DNA of 64,000 bases from Ectobius pallidus (GCA_964059195.1 CAXKWD010000006.1:2286530-2350529), one strand, 5' to 3'. Positions 22,522-33,449 are shown, counted from the first letter of the stretch. Numbers and translations: made by a program. The notes: generated from the letters alone by a model not told the origin.

Positions 22522-23573
22522 TTACTCAAATCCGATGCACCGAGAGCTGTGGGTGCAAGGGGTGTACCAAAGCAACAGCAGATGAGGAAGAGTGCAATTA
22601 TAATAACTGATTACAGTGATTCTAGTAAGATGGTTCATAATATTACAGGCTATAGGGCATTTTATAGGCATTTTATTTTTTAGTTGCTTACGTCCTGTGT
22701 TCATTTCTGAAAGTATTGTTAAAAGTCTCCGATACATACCTAAATTGTAATACTTTTTTCCTTTTTTAATTATTTCGACTATTTGAAGTTCCTTTAACGA
22801 TTTCATATTAAAAATCGGAGATAAAAGCCTTGACAGTAGCCTATATTATATAAGTTGGTAATTATTGACGTCCATTTCTCAGATAAACGATATAATTGTT
22901 AATTGTATTTATGAGTAAGTGTTTAATAATCATTTTAAAAATAGTGCACATTAGTAGGTAATTTAAATTTATCTAGTAATAAAGCAATTACTGAGGCTGA
23001 AATTTAATAAAGCGCAGGATTTTACGCCAAGTCTCGCCTCTCGCTAGGCTGCACCGAGCGCTCGGTCAACACGCTCAACCCCGCTCCGCCCGCTTTGAAT
23101 CTGGATATCTCGGATTCTTTTAATCCGATCTTCGATTTCATTTTTTCGTTTTAAAGGTGAGATTTGTCTCTACAACTTTTGTTTCAGACATTTTTTCGAT
23201 ATACCCACGGTTAGAGTAATTAACCGCAAAACGTAAATGTAAAAAAATCTATTTTTGAGATTTTTAGAGTTTCGACCAATAAATACTGGTTTTTTGGCCA
23301 CATACATGTGGAACAAACATGTAGCCAGAAGAATATCCTACGTTTTGGAAAAACAAAATTCAAGATTTATGAACCCAGTCCCGAGATATTTGAATTTAAA
23401 GATCACAGTCGTCCGCCACTTTGAATGGCCGCCATGTTTGAAAGCTACCTCCTCATGATCGCCCCCCCGACGTTTTTGCTCCACATGACCCCAGGAACGT
23501 GTGGTATAAGTTTCATTAAGTCCCCCCAAATTATAATGACATGGTCAATTTTGGGGTTCTGGCACATGGACTA
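22522..23573. repeat. Right inverted arm of the 4.3-kb element
   Basis: Reverse complement of the left arm. Its minus strand has the 94-codon frame starting MKSLKELQIVEIIKKGKKYY (22522-22806). Its plus strand has a second copy of the core gene's C-terminal end (CTESCGCKGCTKATADEEE...NYNN, stop, about 22528-22605). The gene's tail is therefore present in both arms, in opposite orientation. Confidence 0.75.
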
Positions 23574-24781
23574 TACCTGTTACGATAATGCAACCATCGT
23601 GAGAAAGGATGTCCCCACTTCCTGAAATGTATTTCGAGCTTCCGTCAGAGATGCTTCGGTAGTGACGCATTCCATCAACGAAATTAAAAACTCTCTGATG
23701 AAAGCTCAATGCTATCGAATGGATCCATCAATGAATTTAGAAACTCGCCTATGGACAGAGAAGCAAACTTATCAGTAGATCTCAGCTGATGATGAGGAGG
23801 AACCCATTGAAACATATGTTCTAATTTGGTAAGATTTTAGCTACAATAATTATGTGAAGTTGAATGCTTCATGCATTGTTTGTTACCAGAGAAGATAGGT
23901 AGAGCTACAATTAGCTAAAACCCAGGGAATCAAAACCAGTCAATGTCGAATGGGGAATTCAAATTATATAGATGAATTCCAGATTTTTTTAGAATTCTTC
24001 CAAGTAGAGTCCATGCCTAGCTTTGAGTCTTGAATATGTTAGACCAAGGTTTATCTGGGTTTCTACCTCTCCACGTGACATATACAAACTATGATGGTAC
24101 GAGGGCTAATCAAAAAGTAAGATACACTTCCAAGTTATGGCCATTTATGGAACCACTTACACATGGGCAACACGGCTACGACAACATGCAATGTACGTTC
24201 ACTTTTCCACATAGTCCATAGAATTTTATTGAGTAAAGCTTTGACCACCAGTCATTGCACACCATGTGGAAAAAAAAAATTCTTCATTTTCTTAACCCTT
24301 AAATAAACGTCAAGAGAAGAGGTTATGGCATTAACTTCAAAATCCACATTTTTCAAAAAGGAAAATGAACCAATAAGCTGCTGCAAAGTTCGATGTATCT
24401 AAGTGCAATGTACGGCGTTGGCGGAAAGAAGAAATGAAGTTGGACAATGCTGGCCATCAGGACAAGCATTCAGAGTACCCATTACTGAAAGATTTATGTT
24501 ACGAGAATGAAGGAATTGTAAGCTATTCTTTTGTCAATTTGATTCAAGAATTCAGGGTAATCTTATATTCGAGCCCATACTTATGAAGTGACGAAATTTT
24601 GGACCATTTGAACAGTACATACTGGTTTCTATTGTCAACATAAGTTGAAAACGTTTGTGCAACATATTTTGCACGGAAAATTATGTTTAGTGCCCATGTT
24701 TAAGGTAGAGATGGTTATGCGAGTTTTCACATCAAGTTTTTTGCATTAATTGTTATAAATTTTCTCTCTTGTTTATTCCAG
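23574..24781. other. No recognised gene; possible mariner tip near 24091
   Basis: The sequence upstream of the first recognised host exon has no clear exon of its own. Near 24091 it reads TACGAGGGCTAATCAAAAAG, close to the TACGAGGG...TCAAAAAGTA terminus of many mariner-like elements. I found no partner terminus, so this may be a solo fragment. Confidence 0.35.
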
Positions 24782-25046
24782 GAAACATAAAATGGAGTGA
24801 GACCAGAGGGAGAAAAATCATGAGCATGATCCTGAAAGCCCTCGACAAACAAGATTGTTATGTTGAGGACTTTCAGGAACTCCGGGATATAGCTGCTATA
24901 CCCGAAGATACGTGGGAGGAATGCACGAACACGATAAAATTCCCACCAGAATCGATAAAAAGATTCTGGGAAGTGGAGATATATTCCCGCCTTTTCGCCG
25001 AAGAGACAATATTTAGAAATCAAACATTGGTCTATTTGATCAATAA
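24782..25046 (+). CDS. Host gene, internal exon (Myb/SANT, TTF1-like, tentative)
   Basis: A 265-nt exon follows a good acceptor (TTGTTTATTCCAG, AG at 24780-24781) and is followed by the donor GTAAGT at 25047. Frame: NIKWSETRGRKIMSMILKAL, then EELRD-like helices, PEDTWEECTNTIKFPPESIK, then RFWEVEIYSRLFAEE. Helical W-rich blocks of this spacing resemble the Myb/SANT part of animal TTF1/REB1-like factors, which bind DNA and act in rDNA transcription termination. That family call is my inference and could be wrong. The exon begins after one codon base and ends after two. That matches the next exon's phase, which is strong evidence of a real gene. Upstream exons were not found and may lie left of 24000 or in long introns. 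Confidence 0.6.
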
Positions 25047-25188
25047 GTAAGTATCCACTTAATATCATCTGTTATTCCATTGTTAAGTAACATGTAGCAA
25101 ATTTATAAGTTTCCACTCTATTCCCTTATAACAAAAAATTATTTAGTGCATGGTTTTTAAGAGAGCCAACATTACAATTTTATTTTCA

Positions 25189-25347
25189 ATGATAATATTA
25201 TAGGAGGAAAATTCCTCTGACACTGGGACTTGAACCCAGGACATTTGGCTCTCCGTGTTAATGCTCTTACCAACTGAGCTATGCCAGAGTTCAATTCACA
25301 GTGCCAGATAGAACCTCCCGCCTATTTTTCTCCTATAATATTATCAT
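25189..25347. mobile_element. Short palindrome-ended element containing a tRNA-like gene
   Basis: The left end ATGATAATATTATAGGAG (25189-25206) is matched by its complement at the right end (25330-25347), and the match continues into A/T runs. Between them lies a 73-nt tRNA-like sequence. Overall length is 159 bases. It looks either like a MITE that captured a tRNA or like a tRNA-derived SINE with accidental inverted ends. Confidence 0.6.
25216..25288 (-). tRNA. tRNA-like sequence (probable pseudogene; anticodon position GGA)
   Basis: On the minus strand a 73-nt class I cloverleaf can be laid out. The acceptor is TCTGGCA/TGTCAGA with one G-T pair, TA is at 8-9, the D stem is GCTC/GAGC, the T arm is CTGGG-TTCAAGT-CCCAG and the variable loop is ATGTC. 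A and B boxes are intact (TAGCTCAGTTGG, GGGTTCAAGTCCC). The anticodon arm is poor: TTAAC/GCCAA has two A-C mismatches and position 33 is C instead of U. The anticodon would be GGA (Ser), yet there is no long variable arm as real tRNA-Ser has. I read it as a tRNA-derived pseudogene inside a mobile element. Confidence 0.6.
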
Positions 25348-25604
25348 GTAATGTCCAACAGAGACAATAATCTGTGGTACTTGAATGCATATGCATAAAT
25401 CTATCTTATTTATTTTTAATGTTCTATTTGTAATTGTTTATTTTTGTTCTTTTCTTGTAAGCATAAAAGTCCTGACAAAATTATAACTTTCACTGTTGAC
25501 TGTGATAGGCCTATGTGAGTAACTACATTACTAACTAACTAATATCTGTTTTGTTCTATTGCTCACTTTCATGTCAGTATTAAGTAATAAAAACTTAAAC
25601 ACTA

Positions 25605-26000
25605 GCATTTATTTTTCAATTTATTGCTACAAATTACAATATAGTATATAAAAAATTTTCCAACGCCACCCGAAGAAGCAAAGCTTGTTCTCGGGGGTGG
25701 TTCAGTTCAATACAATAAAGTAAATTACACTAAAATAATTAGTTTACATCTATATTTCATTCATAAGTGTTAATTAAGCATATATTAATAAGTTCTTTAA
25801 ATATTCTCCCTACGCTAGAACTATGAATAGTTAAATCATATCGACTTCAAAATTACACTTACTGGTTATAGCAACGATCAAATTATGAGAGAATGCAATA
25901 TGGTGTCTGCATGGCTCAAAGCATTGCATCATATCCACTGTATACTATAGCATCTTTGAATTTAAGTCTTCATGTCCTTCAAAGAATGTAACGTTGCAGA
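25605..26000 (-). mobile_element. Probable LINE 3' untranslated tail
   Basis: On the minus strand a stem CCACCCCCGAGAA...TTCTTCGGGTGG (about 25665-25700) is followed by an AT-rich tail with AATAAATTGAAAAATAAATG. A stable hairpin before a short A/T repeat is the typical 3' end recognised by some LINE reverse transcriptases. No coding remnant was identified beyond it, and a frame further right (25962-26255, minus) has no domain I know. Confidence 0.35.
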
Positions 26001-26783
26001 TGTGAAGTAGCGAGAAAACATGGACAGAGACAATATTTTGAACTCGCTTGCTTTCTGCTGCGATATTATTAGTGCTAGAGCTTGCGCAAACGTAAAGGAT
26101 GTTTGACATTTTCTGTTAGAAATGTAGAGAGAAGAGAGTAGAGGGGAATCTTGACGGAGCAAGAGAGTCTTTGACGAGTCGTTGAATAGTCTTGATGGAG
26201 CAAAGAGAATAACAGCAGGGGCAGAGCGGAGCGAAATTGATTGATTTTGGACCAAATCGGTTGACTGGTACCGGAGTAATGCCTAATTTAGTGCCTATTT
26301 TATGGTAATATATTAGAAAGAATTTATCAAATGCAAATCGGAACTCATGACAACATATTGTTTTACAGTGTTCTTATACGGCTATGTAATTTGCAATACA
26401 GCTAGCTTTGACAAATAACATTATTGATATAAACATATACCTTAACATATGCTTATGTAACTTTAGACCTTTGTTCTTCCATAAGCCCTGCTTAATGAAT
26501 CAATCTGGAGCTTAACTTGGAAATCAATTTAAAAAAATAACTTATTTTCTCCATATCATAATTGCAATTATCACTGATTAAACGGAAGCGTTATGGCACT
26601 TTGTTATATCAGGTTACCAGATTTCATTAAAATAAATAATCACATAAATATGGAAGTGTGAGTATAGTTTGAAGATAAACAGATGAATTTTGAAACGCAT
26701 CAAGAGTTAAATGTGATGGAGTACATTAAACCTACAACAGAAGGTGCATCAAGGAGCTCCAAGCAACGGTAGTTTGTTGATAA

Positions 26784-27692
26784 GTAGTGTGGTTTTGCCG
26801 ATGACGTCACAGGTGAGTCCAAGATGGCGGCGCTTCCGGTCACGTGATCCAAGATGGCGGCGCTTCCTGTTCCGGTCCAAGATGGAGAAGTTTCCTGTTC
26901 CGGTAAAAGATGGCGGCACTTCCCGGTCCGATTCAAAATGGCGGCACTTCCCGTTCCGGTTCAAAATGGCAGCACTTCCGGTTCCTATTGCAAATGGCGG
27001 CCCACGCGCGAAATTCAAATTTGCAAATACGTAATGGCGGTAAATTTGAAAATTGTGTATTGGAAATTCAAAGTTACCCAAGTTAAAAAATGTTACTTGT
27101 GTCAAGTGCTTATAACATATGTGTCTAAGACTGGAATTCTGAACAGGTAGAGTTCAAAGGCAGAGTGAGGAGTGGTGTAGTATCCTGTTATATAACTAGG
27201 AAAACAATAAGCATATTATTTTAACCACAAAGCTTGTGATGTATTATAGAAACAAATGCATGTACAGAGTACCTCGCTTGGTAATAAACCTATAGTGTGA
27301 TGTTAATTAGGTAGATGGTACGATAGCATGAATAAATTCATGGAAAATAGTGGGGTTAAGTTAAACAATAGTGGAAAACTAAGAAACTAATTCATACATG
27401 ATGGTGCAAATTAGATAAAAATCTATGACTTTGGTACACTAAGGAGAAGATACCTGAATACAAAGAATAATTTTGAACCGAAATGGAAAGTGCCGCCATT
27501 TTGAACCGGAACGGAAAGTGCCGCCATCTCGGACCGGAACCAGAAGCACCTCCATCTTGGACCGGAACCGGAAGCGCCGCCATCTCCCATGACGTGACGG
27601 AAACGACGCCATCTTGGATCACGTGACCGGAACCGCCTCCAACTTGGACTCGCCTGGACTCGCCTGTGACGTCATCGGTAAAACCACACTAC
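26784..27692. mobile_element. Foldback element FB2, small relative of FB1
   Basis: It begins GTAGTGTGGTTTTGCCGATG with TGACGTCA at once after, and ends with the complement (CATCGGTAAAACCACACTAC). The left arm (to about 27060) has six ATGGCGG cores, most followed by CACTTCC or CGCTTCC, plus TCACGTGATCC. The right arm (from about 27475) mirrors this with CCGCCAT, GGATCACGTGACCGG and TGTGACGTCAT. The core (27080-27475) is homologous to about 14665-15000 of FB1 and lacks the reverse transcriptase part. The flanks GTTGATAA and TTTGATAG share TTGATA and may be a decayed 8-bp target duplication. It lies in intron 1 of the host gene. Confidence 0.8.
26803..27030 (+). promoter_or_regulatory. Dense array of YY1/PHO-, ETS-, E-box- and CRE-type motifs
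   Basis: In about 230 bases: TGACGTCA, AAGATGGCGGCGCTTCCGGT, TCACGTGA, a second AAGATGGCGGCGCTTCC, AAAGATGGCGGCACTTCC, and AAAATGGCGGCACTTCC. AANATGGCGGC is the classic YY1 (PHO in flies) site, ACTTCCGG the ETS/GABP site, TCACGTGA the USF/MITF-type E box and TGACGTCA the CREB/ATF site. Proof of binding is not possible from sequence. Confidence 0.5.
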
Positions 27693-27752
27693 TTTGATAG
27701 CAACTGACGATGTGGAGTATTTTCCATTTACAAACATTTCTCTGTGCATGTA

Positions 27753-28460
27753 CAGGTTGTAACAAAAAGGAAAGCCAAAACTTCGGGGAGACATTCCTAG
27801 CATATAGAGGGTGAAATTATGTTACATGAACATGAGTCCGAAAATGCTTTATTTCCTTGTTATATCCCTTACTCTACACCTGCACCACTTTAACATAATT
27901 CTCAAAAACGGAACTGTGAGTAACAGTACATCAGATGAAATGTTCAAAATGTCCTCTATTATTATGGATTTATCCATCCCTGAAATGCTGGAGCATCTCG
28001 TATTATCTGGCAGCCTTGCACAATACGAGCATGAATACTCTCCAGAAGTACGTTGCTGCATACACAAGAGTTTTTAAATGCCCCCACAAATAAAAATTCG
28101 CCAAAGAATTGGTCCACCTCTTCCTATCTATTTATTACGGACCGTCTATTCAGAAACTGACGAACATAGAGGACGAAATTAGCAGGAGCTCCATCGTGCA
28201 TGAAGTACATATCTCATGGTATTCATAATGCCACATGTTCCAACAGGACAGGTACTTTTTGCCCTCTGTACCATCGTCTATTGAGATGACGTGACAATGC
28301 ATACGGCCCTACCAGTCCCCAGTAATGCTGGCCCACAGTTGTAGACTAAGGGCTTTAACAAGGAAATAAGGCATTTTTGGGCCCATGTTCATATAACGTA
28401 ATTTCACCCTCTGTATGCAAGGGATGTTTCCCTAAAGCTCAGGCTTATTTTTCAACCCTG
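27753..28460 (-). mobile_element. Tc1/mariner-like relic, internally deleted
   Basis: The ends CAGGTTGTAACAAAAAGG (left) and CAGGGTTGAAAAATAAGC (complement of right) are imperfect inverted repeats. They lead into a better-matched ~30-bp stretch around AGAGGGTGAAATTA on both sides. TA precedes the left end (27751-27752). The minus strand keeps transposase pieces: YFMHDGAPANFVLYVRQFLN, which contains the second catalytic Asp of the DDE/D fold, and later ARIVQGCQIIRD near the C-terminus. The WPARSPD...DFFLWG part is missing and stops are present. It sits in intron 1 of the host gene. Confidence 0.7.
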
Positions 28461-28519
28461 TGAACATAACTTCTTGCGTACAGAAATGAGCACAAGCCAA
28501 TTAATTGTATTTTGTGCAG

Positions 28520-28680
28520 GTTTCATCGAGAAGAAGTGAGTTCCTGGAATTGTATTGATTGGCCATCAGTTTCGTTGGCGTTTCCAGGAGTTCATCCAGA
28601 GTATTTGAAGAATATCTTCAAAATAATGATTTGTGAGAAACACAAAGAGAAGGAAAAAGGAAATGGCTGGGACATGAAGA
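28520..28680 (+). CDS. Host gene, penultimate exon
   Basis: A 161-nt exon between TTTGTGCAG and GTGAGT. It starts by completing a Lys codon left by the previous exon and ends with one base of the next codon. Frame: FHREEVSSWNCIDWPSVSLA, then FPGVHPEYLKNIFKIMICEK and a basic KHKEKEKGNGWDMK. The W...IDW...V...FPG...EYLKNIF pattern is a Myb/SANT-like helix set (W spacing, PG before the recognition helix). It supports a DNA-binding factor such as TTF1-like proteins, as inference. Confidence 0.6.
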
Positions 28681-31600
28681 GTGAGTATGTTGTCATTACT
28701 TTTTTAAGGAATGGGGTTAACGTACGTTAGACCAGTTCATATCGGGTGGTACATAAATATTAATATCTCCCAATATCAACCAATGAAATTTTAAGTAGTT
28801 ATCAACAAGTAATAACTTTATTTATGTGTAGTTTGGTAATGGAATTGAATCTACGCTTACTTCCTCTGCCCATACCATAGGTACTATAGGTAGAGGAAGT
28901 ACTGTTTTCTCCAAATTCTAAGTTGAGGTTTTAGCATAAATACACGTTTTCAGGTCTCCTGAATCCAAAAATACTATTTTCGGAAACATGTCTTTGTGGA
29001 TGTCTGTGAATAACCTAGCTCCAGAACATAAAATCGTAAGAAAATAAAATTTGGTATTTCTGTCAGGTACCTCAAGAAAATGTAACACGAAGATTGGAAA
29101 AAAGTTTTTTTATATTTTAGGGGACTTTACATGGAGGAATTTTTGTTTTTCTCGAAATTAGCCCAACAATTTTCTTTAAATTTTGAACACAGATTGCTTA
29201 TACTTAGAAGTAATACTTTTATTTGAAACATTCTTTTTCTCGAAAAATTCTCTAAATATGTACTCTTTGTAATACGGCCTCTTGTAATGGAAAATCGAAG
29301 GAAAACGAAGTTGTGTATTTGGGTTATTGAACCTTTTGGGATGTGACACAAAGATTGGCCACGACAAATTACTACAAGCTTTCAAACTTTTGCTTATAGA
29401 GACCAAATATCTGACATAAAAATTTGACATGATTTGAAGGTGTCTACACTCTATGCTTGGATGGTGTCTGCAGTTTGCAATTCACTATGGATACCATTTT
29501 ATCTACAACTCATGTCAGATATGTGGGTATCCATAGCCATTTTACTGAAGCAAAACATCTACAGTTGACTATCAGTTATCTGGTGTAATTGGGGAAACAA
29601 ACACAAAAAATGGTAAAGCATGGATAATCCAAAAAGCATTTGTCACTGAAAAATCTGTTTGACAACTAACAACATTCCATTCATTTTTTCGTTAATTGGT
29701 TTGTGTGTTAATAAAACAAGAGACTTGATATTACTTTGTCCTTTCTGTATGGTACCAGACATAACTTAAAAATACTACATGCAACAACAGCCAGGCGCAA
29801 AAATATTAGAGCAGCCATTGGTTAAAAAACAAATGTACCAAAAATTATCAGATTTATGTGGGAAATTATAATTATACTGATGACGTTCAGAATAATATTT
29901 CCAATGCATGTTATGAAAGGTTGGTAGTTTATTGTTATTGTTCCACAACAGTCACCCACTTCATGATTCTGTTTACCAATGGCGGCCAGGATTTTTTATT
30001 CTATATTCAAGCAATTTGGTGTTTTAAAATACATGACTTTGGAAGCATTTTTTAGAAGAATAAGTTATGCAATCCGAAAAGCATCTCTTTTCAAGTTATT
30101 TTTTATTTAGCCTATTTTCACTGCAGCTGTTTGCATTGCCAAACTATGCAAAATATATGAAAAAAACGTGTTTTAAAATCTGCCACCATGGCATGGTTGC
30201 CAGCAATCCAGCCCACGCCTGATTTCCGGTACAGGTGGATTTTTTAATTCCACAGTGAGGGATGAATTTAGGAGAGGTGGCAGTGTACTGCTTCTAGTCA
30301 CTAATCTGTGCATCAAATATACCAAAACATGGAGTCATATGTTAGTGTTTTAATCAGTGGCGTAGCGTGAGGAGAGACTTGAGACTGAGTCTACCTAAAC
30401 AAAGTGCTAAGGAAATACGTGGATTGATAAACAAATAAATAAAGGCATCATGAACCAAGTCATTAATATTTATAAACCCATTAGTACTATCCTTAAAATA
30501 TTTTTCGCAGTTGCATACCTCACCTCCTTCTGTTATTATGCGTCAACTTGTAGTGCCATGTACTTAGGCAGCCTCGATATCTCATGATGTGGCAGCGGGG
30601 CCGAGTTGAGACTGGATGGTGGTCAGCCAAGTTGTAGTCTCATTCAAGTGCAAGTTATATGACTTTTCCCACTAAATGTTATCCTACTGGTTCAGAGAAG
30701 ACAGGCTAATTCCTTGCGCAAGAGCGGCATAAGGCACCATCACAGAGACTAGAAAGGTTTATTGTGGTTGTAGTCTCATCCCTGAGATACCTGCTTGCTT
30801 GAAACCGGGGTAACATAAACATTACATTCTCATTGTTGACCAAAACTGTGTGTTTGATTATGTTTCAGTGTTGCATGTTTTAATCATTTTACGAGCATGG
30901 GCAGTTCCACAGATATAGTTGATCAATTAAAAACCCCATTTTCGGCTCTGTTTTATGAAAAAGTGTGAAAGTAAGGTGAATGACCAACTCCTGAGCTTGA
31001 CATTGTCTTGCATGAAAATAAAAAAAATGGACATTAAAACATCTTGATACAGTAAATTTAATTCGTTAACTGGTAGTTACAATCATAAATTGTATATGCT
31101 ATTTGGCGGGGAAAAGAAACGGAGATTTGGAGGAATATAAAATATAAGTATGATAATAATAATAACAATAGTAATACTTTATATAGGTATAGGCCTATAC
31201 AAAATTGAATTCATGTGCAAACATTCCCATTATTTCGTTACTTAAAACGATATTAATGCTTGAGAATGTGTGTGCCATTTAGACAATTATTATAACTTCA
31301 ATTTTTTAAAATATAGTTTACCCAAAGAACACAATGTCTAGCTACGCCACTGGTATTTTCAGTGATTTGCCATTCGCCTGGTGGTCCCCTTTGTATTTAT
31401 CGACAAGAGCTACGCCAACATTGTCGTCAGTCCTATAGCGAGACAAGTTATGAAACAAGTTGCGCAGAAGCACAAGCATCGCTCATCGATCGAATGTTCG
31501 GTCTGTTTCTTGGAGTACAGGGAAAAAGTGGAAGTAGAGCCAAAGGCGTGGTCGATACGTAGCCCAAATATTCACATGTTTGTTATTTAACTTGTCGCAC

Positions 31601-31919
31601 TATATCCCACACTAACACTAAACATACTCTTCTCTTCACAATTTACATTTTACCAGTTATGCAGTTTTACCAGTTAACTGGAAAACGGGCCACATTATCA
31701 CCATCTATCCGCCTCAGGGCAGACCCAAAATACATCAGAACATTGGCATTGGATACACACACACATTTTAAAAAATATATAGAACTTTTTTATTCTTGAC
31801 CAATAAGATAAACCTTTACCTTGGCTTGTAATAATCTCTCGGGGGGAAGGTTTAACATTCCCACATAGATAATGTCCCCAGTAAAATCAATTAATATGTA
31901 GGCCTATTTCATTTTCCAG
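28681..31919 (+). other. Intron 2 of the host gene
   Basis: Bounded by GTGAGT and an ATTTTCCAG acceptor. A hAT-type element occupies 30355-31352. The rest is AT-rich DNA without recognised features; a short frame at 31381-31590 has no known domain. Confidence 0.5.
30355..31352. mobile_element. Non-autonomous hAT-type element
   Basis: It begins CAGTGGCGTAGCGTG and ends with the complement of CAGTGGCGTAGCTAG, the CAGTGGCGTAGC terminus typical of many animal hAT elements. The 12 outermost bases are identical. No transposase frame is present in the 998 bases. The flanking octamers are too diverged for a clear target duplication. It is inside intron 2 of the host gene. Confidence 0.7.
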
Positions 31920-32062
31920 AGGTGTTGTCAGAATTGAAGGAAGATACTATACCTCTCTTGGAAAGGGAGAAGGGTCCTTCCTTGAAGAGGGTGGATTGGA
32001 CCTTTGAGAGGTTTAAAGTTCGCAAATGTGACCAAAAGAAGAAGGGAAAATCAAGGAAGTAA
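31920..32062 (+). CDS. Host gene, terminal coding exon
   Basis: After the acceptor ATTTTCCAG (AG 31918-31919) the exon completes a Lys codon and reads VLSELKEDTIPLLEREKGPS, LKRVDWTFERFKVRKC, then a basic tail DQKKKGKSRK and stop TAA at 32060-32062. Phase agrees with exon 28520-28680 across a 3.2-kb intron. The basic C-terminus would suit a nuclear protein. An AATAAA hexamer occurs in AAAAATAAACTG near 32390, a possible poly(A) signal. Confidence 0.6.
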
Positions 32063-32083
32063 AGTAAGGAAATACATAATTTT

Positions 32084-32184
32084 CAAATGAAAATAGCTAT
32101 TTATGTATCAAGTACGCAAAATAAGGCTTTAGCAGATAAATCTAATATTGCGGCCGAAGTGTAAGCCAAGGCTGAAATACTGGA
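32084..32184 (+). repeat. Inverted coding-like repeat, left copy
   Basis: About 100 bases that recur in reverse orientation at 33450-33553 (CTATTTATGTA...GCTTTAGCAGAT...ATTGC(G/A)GCCGA(A/G)). Both copies translate to ALAD(K/E)(S/C)NIAAE-like peptides on their own sense strand. This copy begins only about 20 bases past the host gene's stop. Confidence 0.5.
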
Positions 32185-32189
32185 GTATA

Positions 32190-33440
32190 GTAGAGGGATG
32201 AGTCCGCTGAAGTTTTTGCGTAAGTGGTGCAAACAAAAGTTCTTAGTAAAAGTTCTGTAATTTTACTAATAATGAGCTCAGTTTTTCACTCTTTCTCAAT
32301 GATTCTGCATAAAGAAAGAAAAGAAAATGGTGATTGTATCAGTAGTGCCTGCTTATGAACTTTGCTTGCTGTGGGTTCTTTCGTTTCCTTAAAAATAAAC
32401 TGTTAAAGACATTGTTTAGATAATAATGTTGATTAATTAAACTAAATATGTTTACATCAATTGAAATTACGCATCATTTTATCGTATTCTGCAACAAAAC
32501 ATATTATGCCTTAAAAGAAGCAAATGTATAAGAGGCTCATCTGAAATTGATCCTTTCAACTACTCGTGGTCCAGGGGATTAAGCTATGGCTTAGTAATGT
32601 ACATTTAAGTCCGATTTTATTTCTTAAATCAAGATATCTAAATGACACGTTTTACTATGCTTGTTAATATGTTAATAGACAATGAACAATAAAACCCTTA
32701 ACACGTAAAATTTAACTTACATTGGGAGACACTGTAGACACATCTAGGAGCCACAATTGGAAATACGTTCACTAGGGGTTACCATGGCAACTTTACTGGC
32801 CTACTACGGTGAAGTTGTACTTTCGAGCATGTTGTCCGAGAAACAGCCACTTTGCAGAGCTTGTACTAAAAAATTTCTTAAGTGCAGGACATATCAAGTT
32901 CTTCCACACAAACACCTATAATCAGTATGGTAAAAATTTACTATATTAAAAATATTGATAATTTTATTTTTCTGTACACGCTCTGTAAAACAGCTGATTG
33001 TTGGAATGTTAACATGCCAAAAAGTAGCACTTTACGAGCCTAGGATGGTAAGGTAATTTTTACAGGCTTAGGATGGTAGAGTTGTCATGGCAACTGAAAA
33101 ATTAAGATGGCAGTGACCAACAGGGTAGGAAACAAAATACTTTACCTTAAAACAACAAATATAAGGCAATTATTTGTTTCTTTACGCCAATCAGAAACTT
33201 TACTTTTTTTACAAAACACTTAATATAACAACAAATAAAGGCCTAAGACAACATAGCTGTATTGTTCATAAGAAACCCGCTCTGTCTTATTGGTTCACAG
33301 CATAGGATTCATGCGGCTGTGAGAATATGGCATCAGCAAATGGCTGGCTATGCCTTTTATAATTATACAGTATTTTTATTTCATTTCAAATAATTTACAG
33401 AGCCTTTAATAAAACATATTATATGCACCACAAACGCAAA
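32190..33440. other. Intergenic DNA between inverted repeats
   Basis: No gene recognised. It contains the second copy of the dispersed repeat (about 32810-32900) and a GGTTACCATGGCAAC-type short palindromic stretch. Confidence 0.45.
32810..32900 (+). repeat. Dispersed repeat, copy 2
   Basis: Shares CGAGAAACAGCCACTTT and the following A/T tail with about 625-705, same orientation. Confidence 0.4.
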
Positions 33441-33449
33441 AGCTTTAAT

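Larger units (their letters stand above)
19252..23573. mobile_element. 4.3-kb element with ~1.05-kb terminal inverted repeats
   Basis: The left end TAGTCCATGTGCCAGA matches the complement of the right end at 23573. Complementarity continues, well conserved, to about 20315 and from about 22525 inwards. Arm landmarks are TTATAATTTGGGGGGACT, AACATGGCGGCCATTCAAA and CGAGCGCTCGGTGCAGCC. The core carries a decayed minus-strand gene whose C-terminal end lies inside the left arm. No clear target duplication was found. It is probably a DNA transposon or a derivative in which one end was copied to the other side in inverted orientation. Confidence 0.75.
25047..28519 (+). other. Intron 1 of the host gene, loaded with mobile elements
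   Basis: Bounded by GTAAGT and a TTTGTGCAG acceptor. It contains a tRNA-like palindromic element, a probable LINE 3' tail, the 909-bp foldback element and a mariner relic, all annotated separately. Confidence 0.55.

Noticed and set aside
25216..25288. Functional tRNA-Ser(GGA)
   Set aside because: The anticodon stem has two mismatches, position 33 is C and the long variable arm required for tRNA-Ser is absent.
26749..27150. Open frames with repeated KMAALPVPV and DGG-type peptides
   Set aside because: Same by-product of the ATGGCGG/CTTCCGG repeats in FB2; frames exist on both strands.
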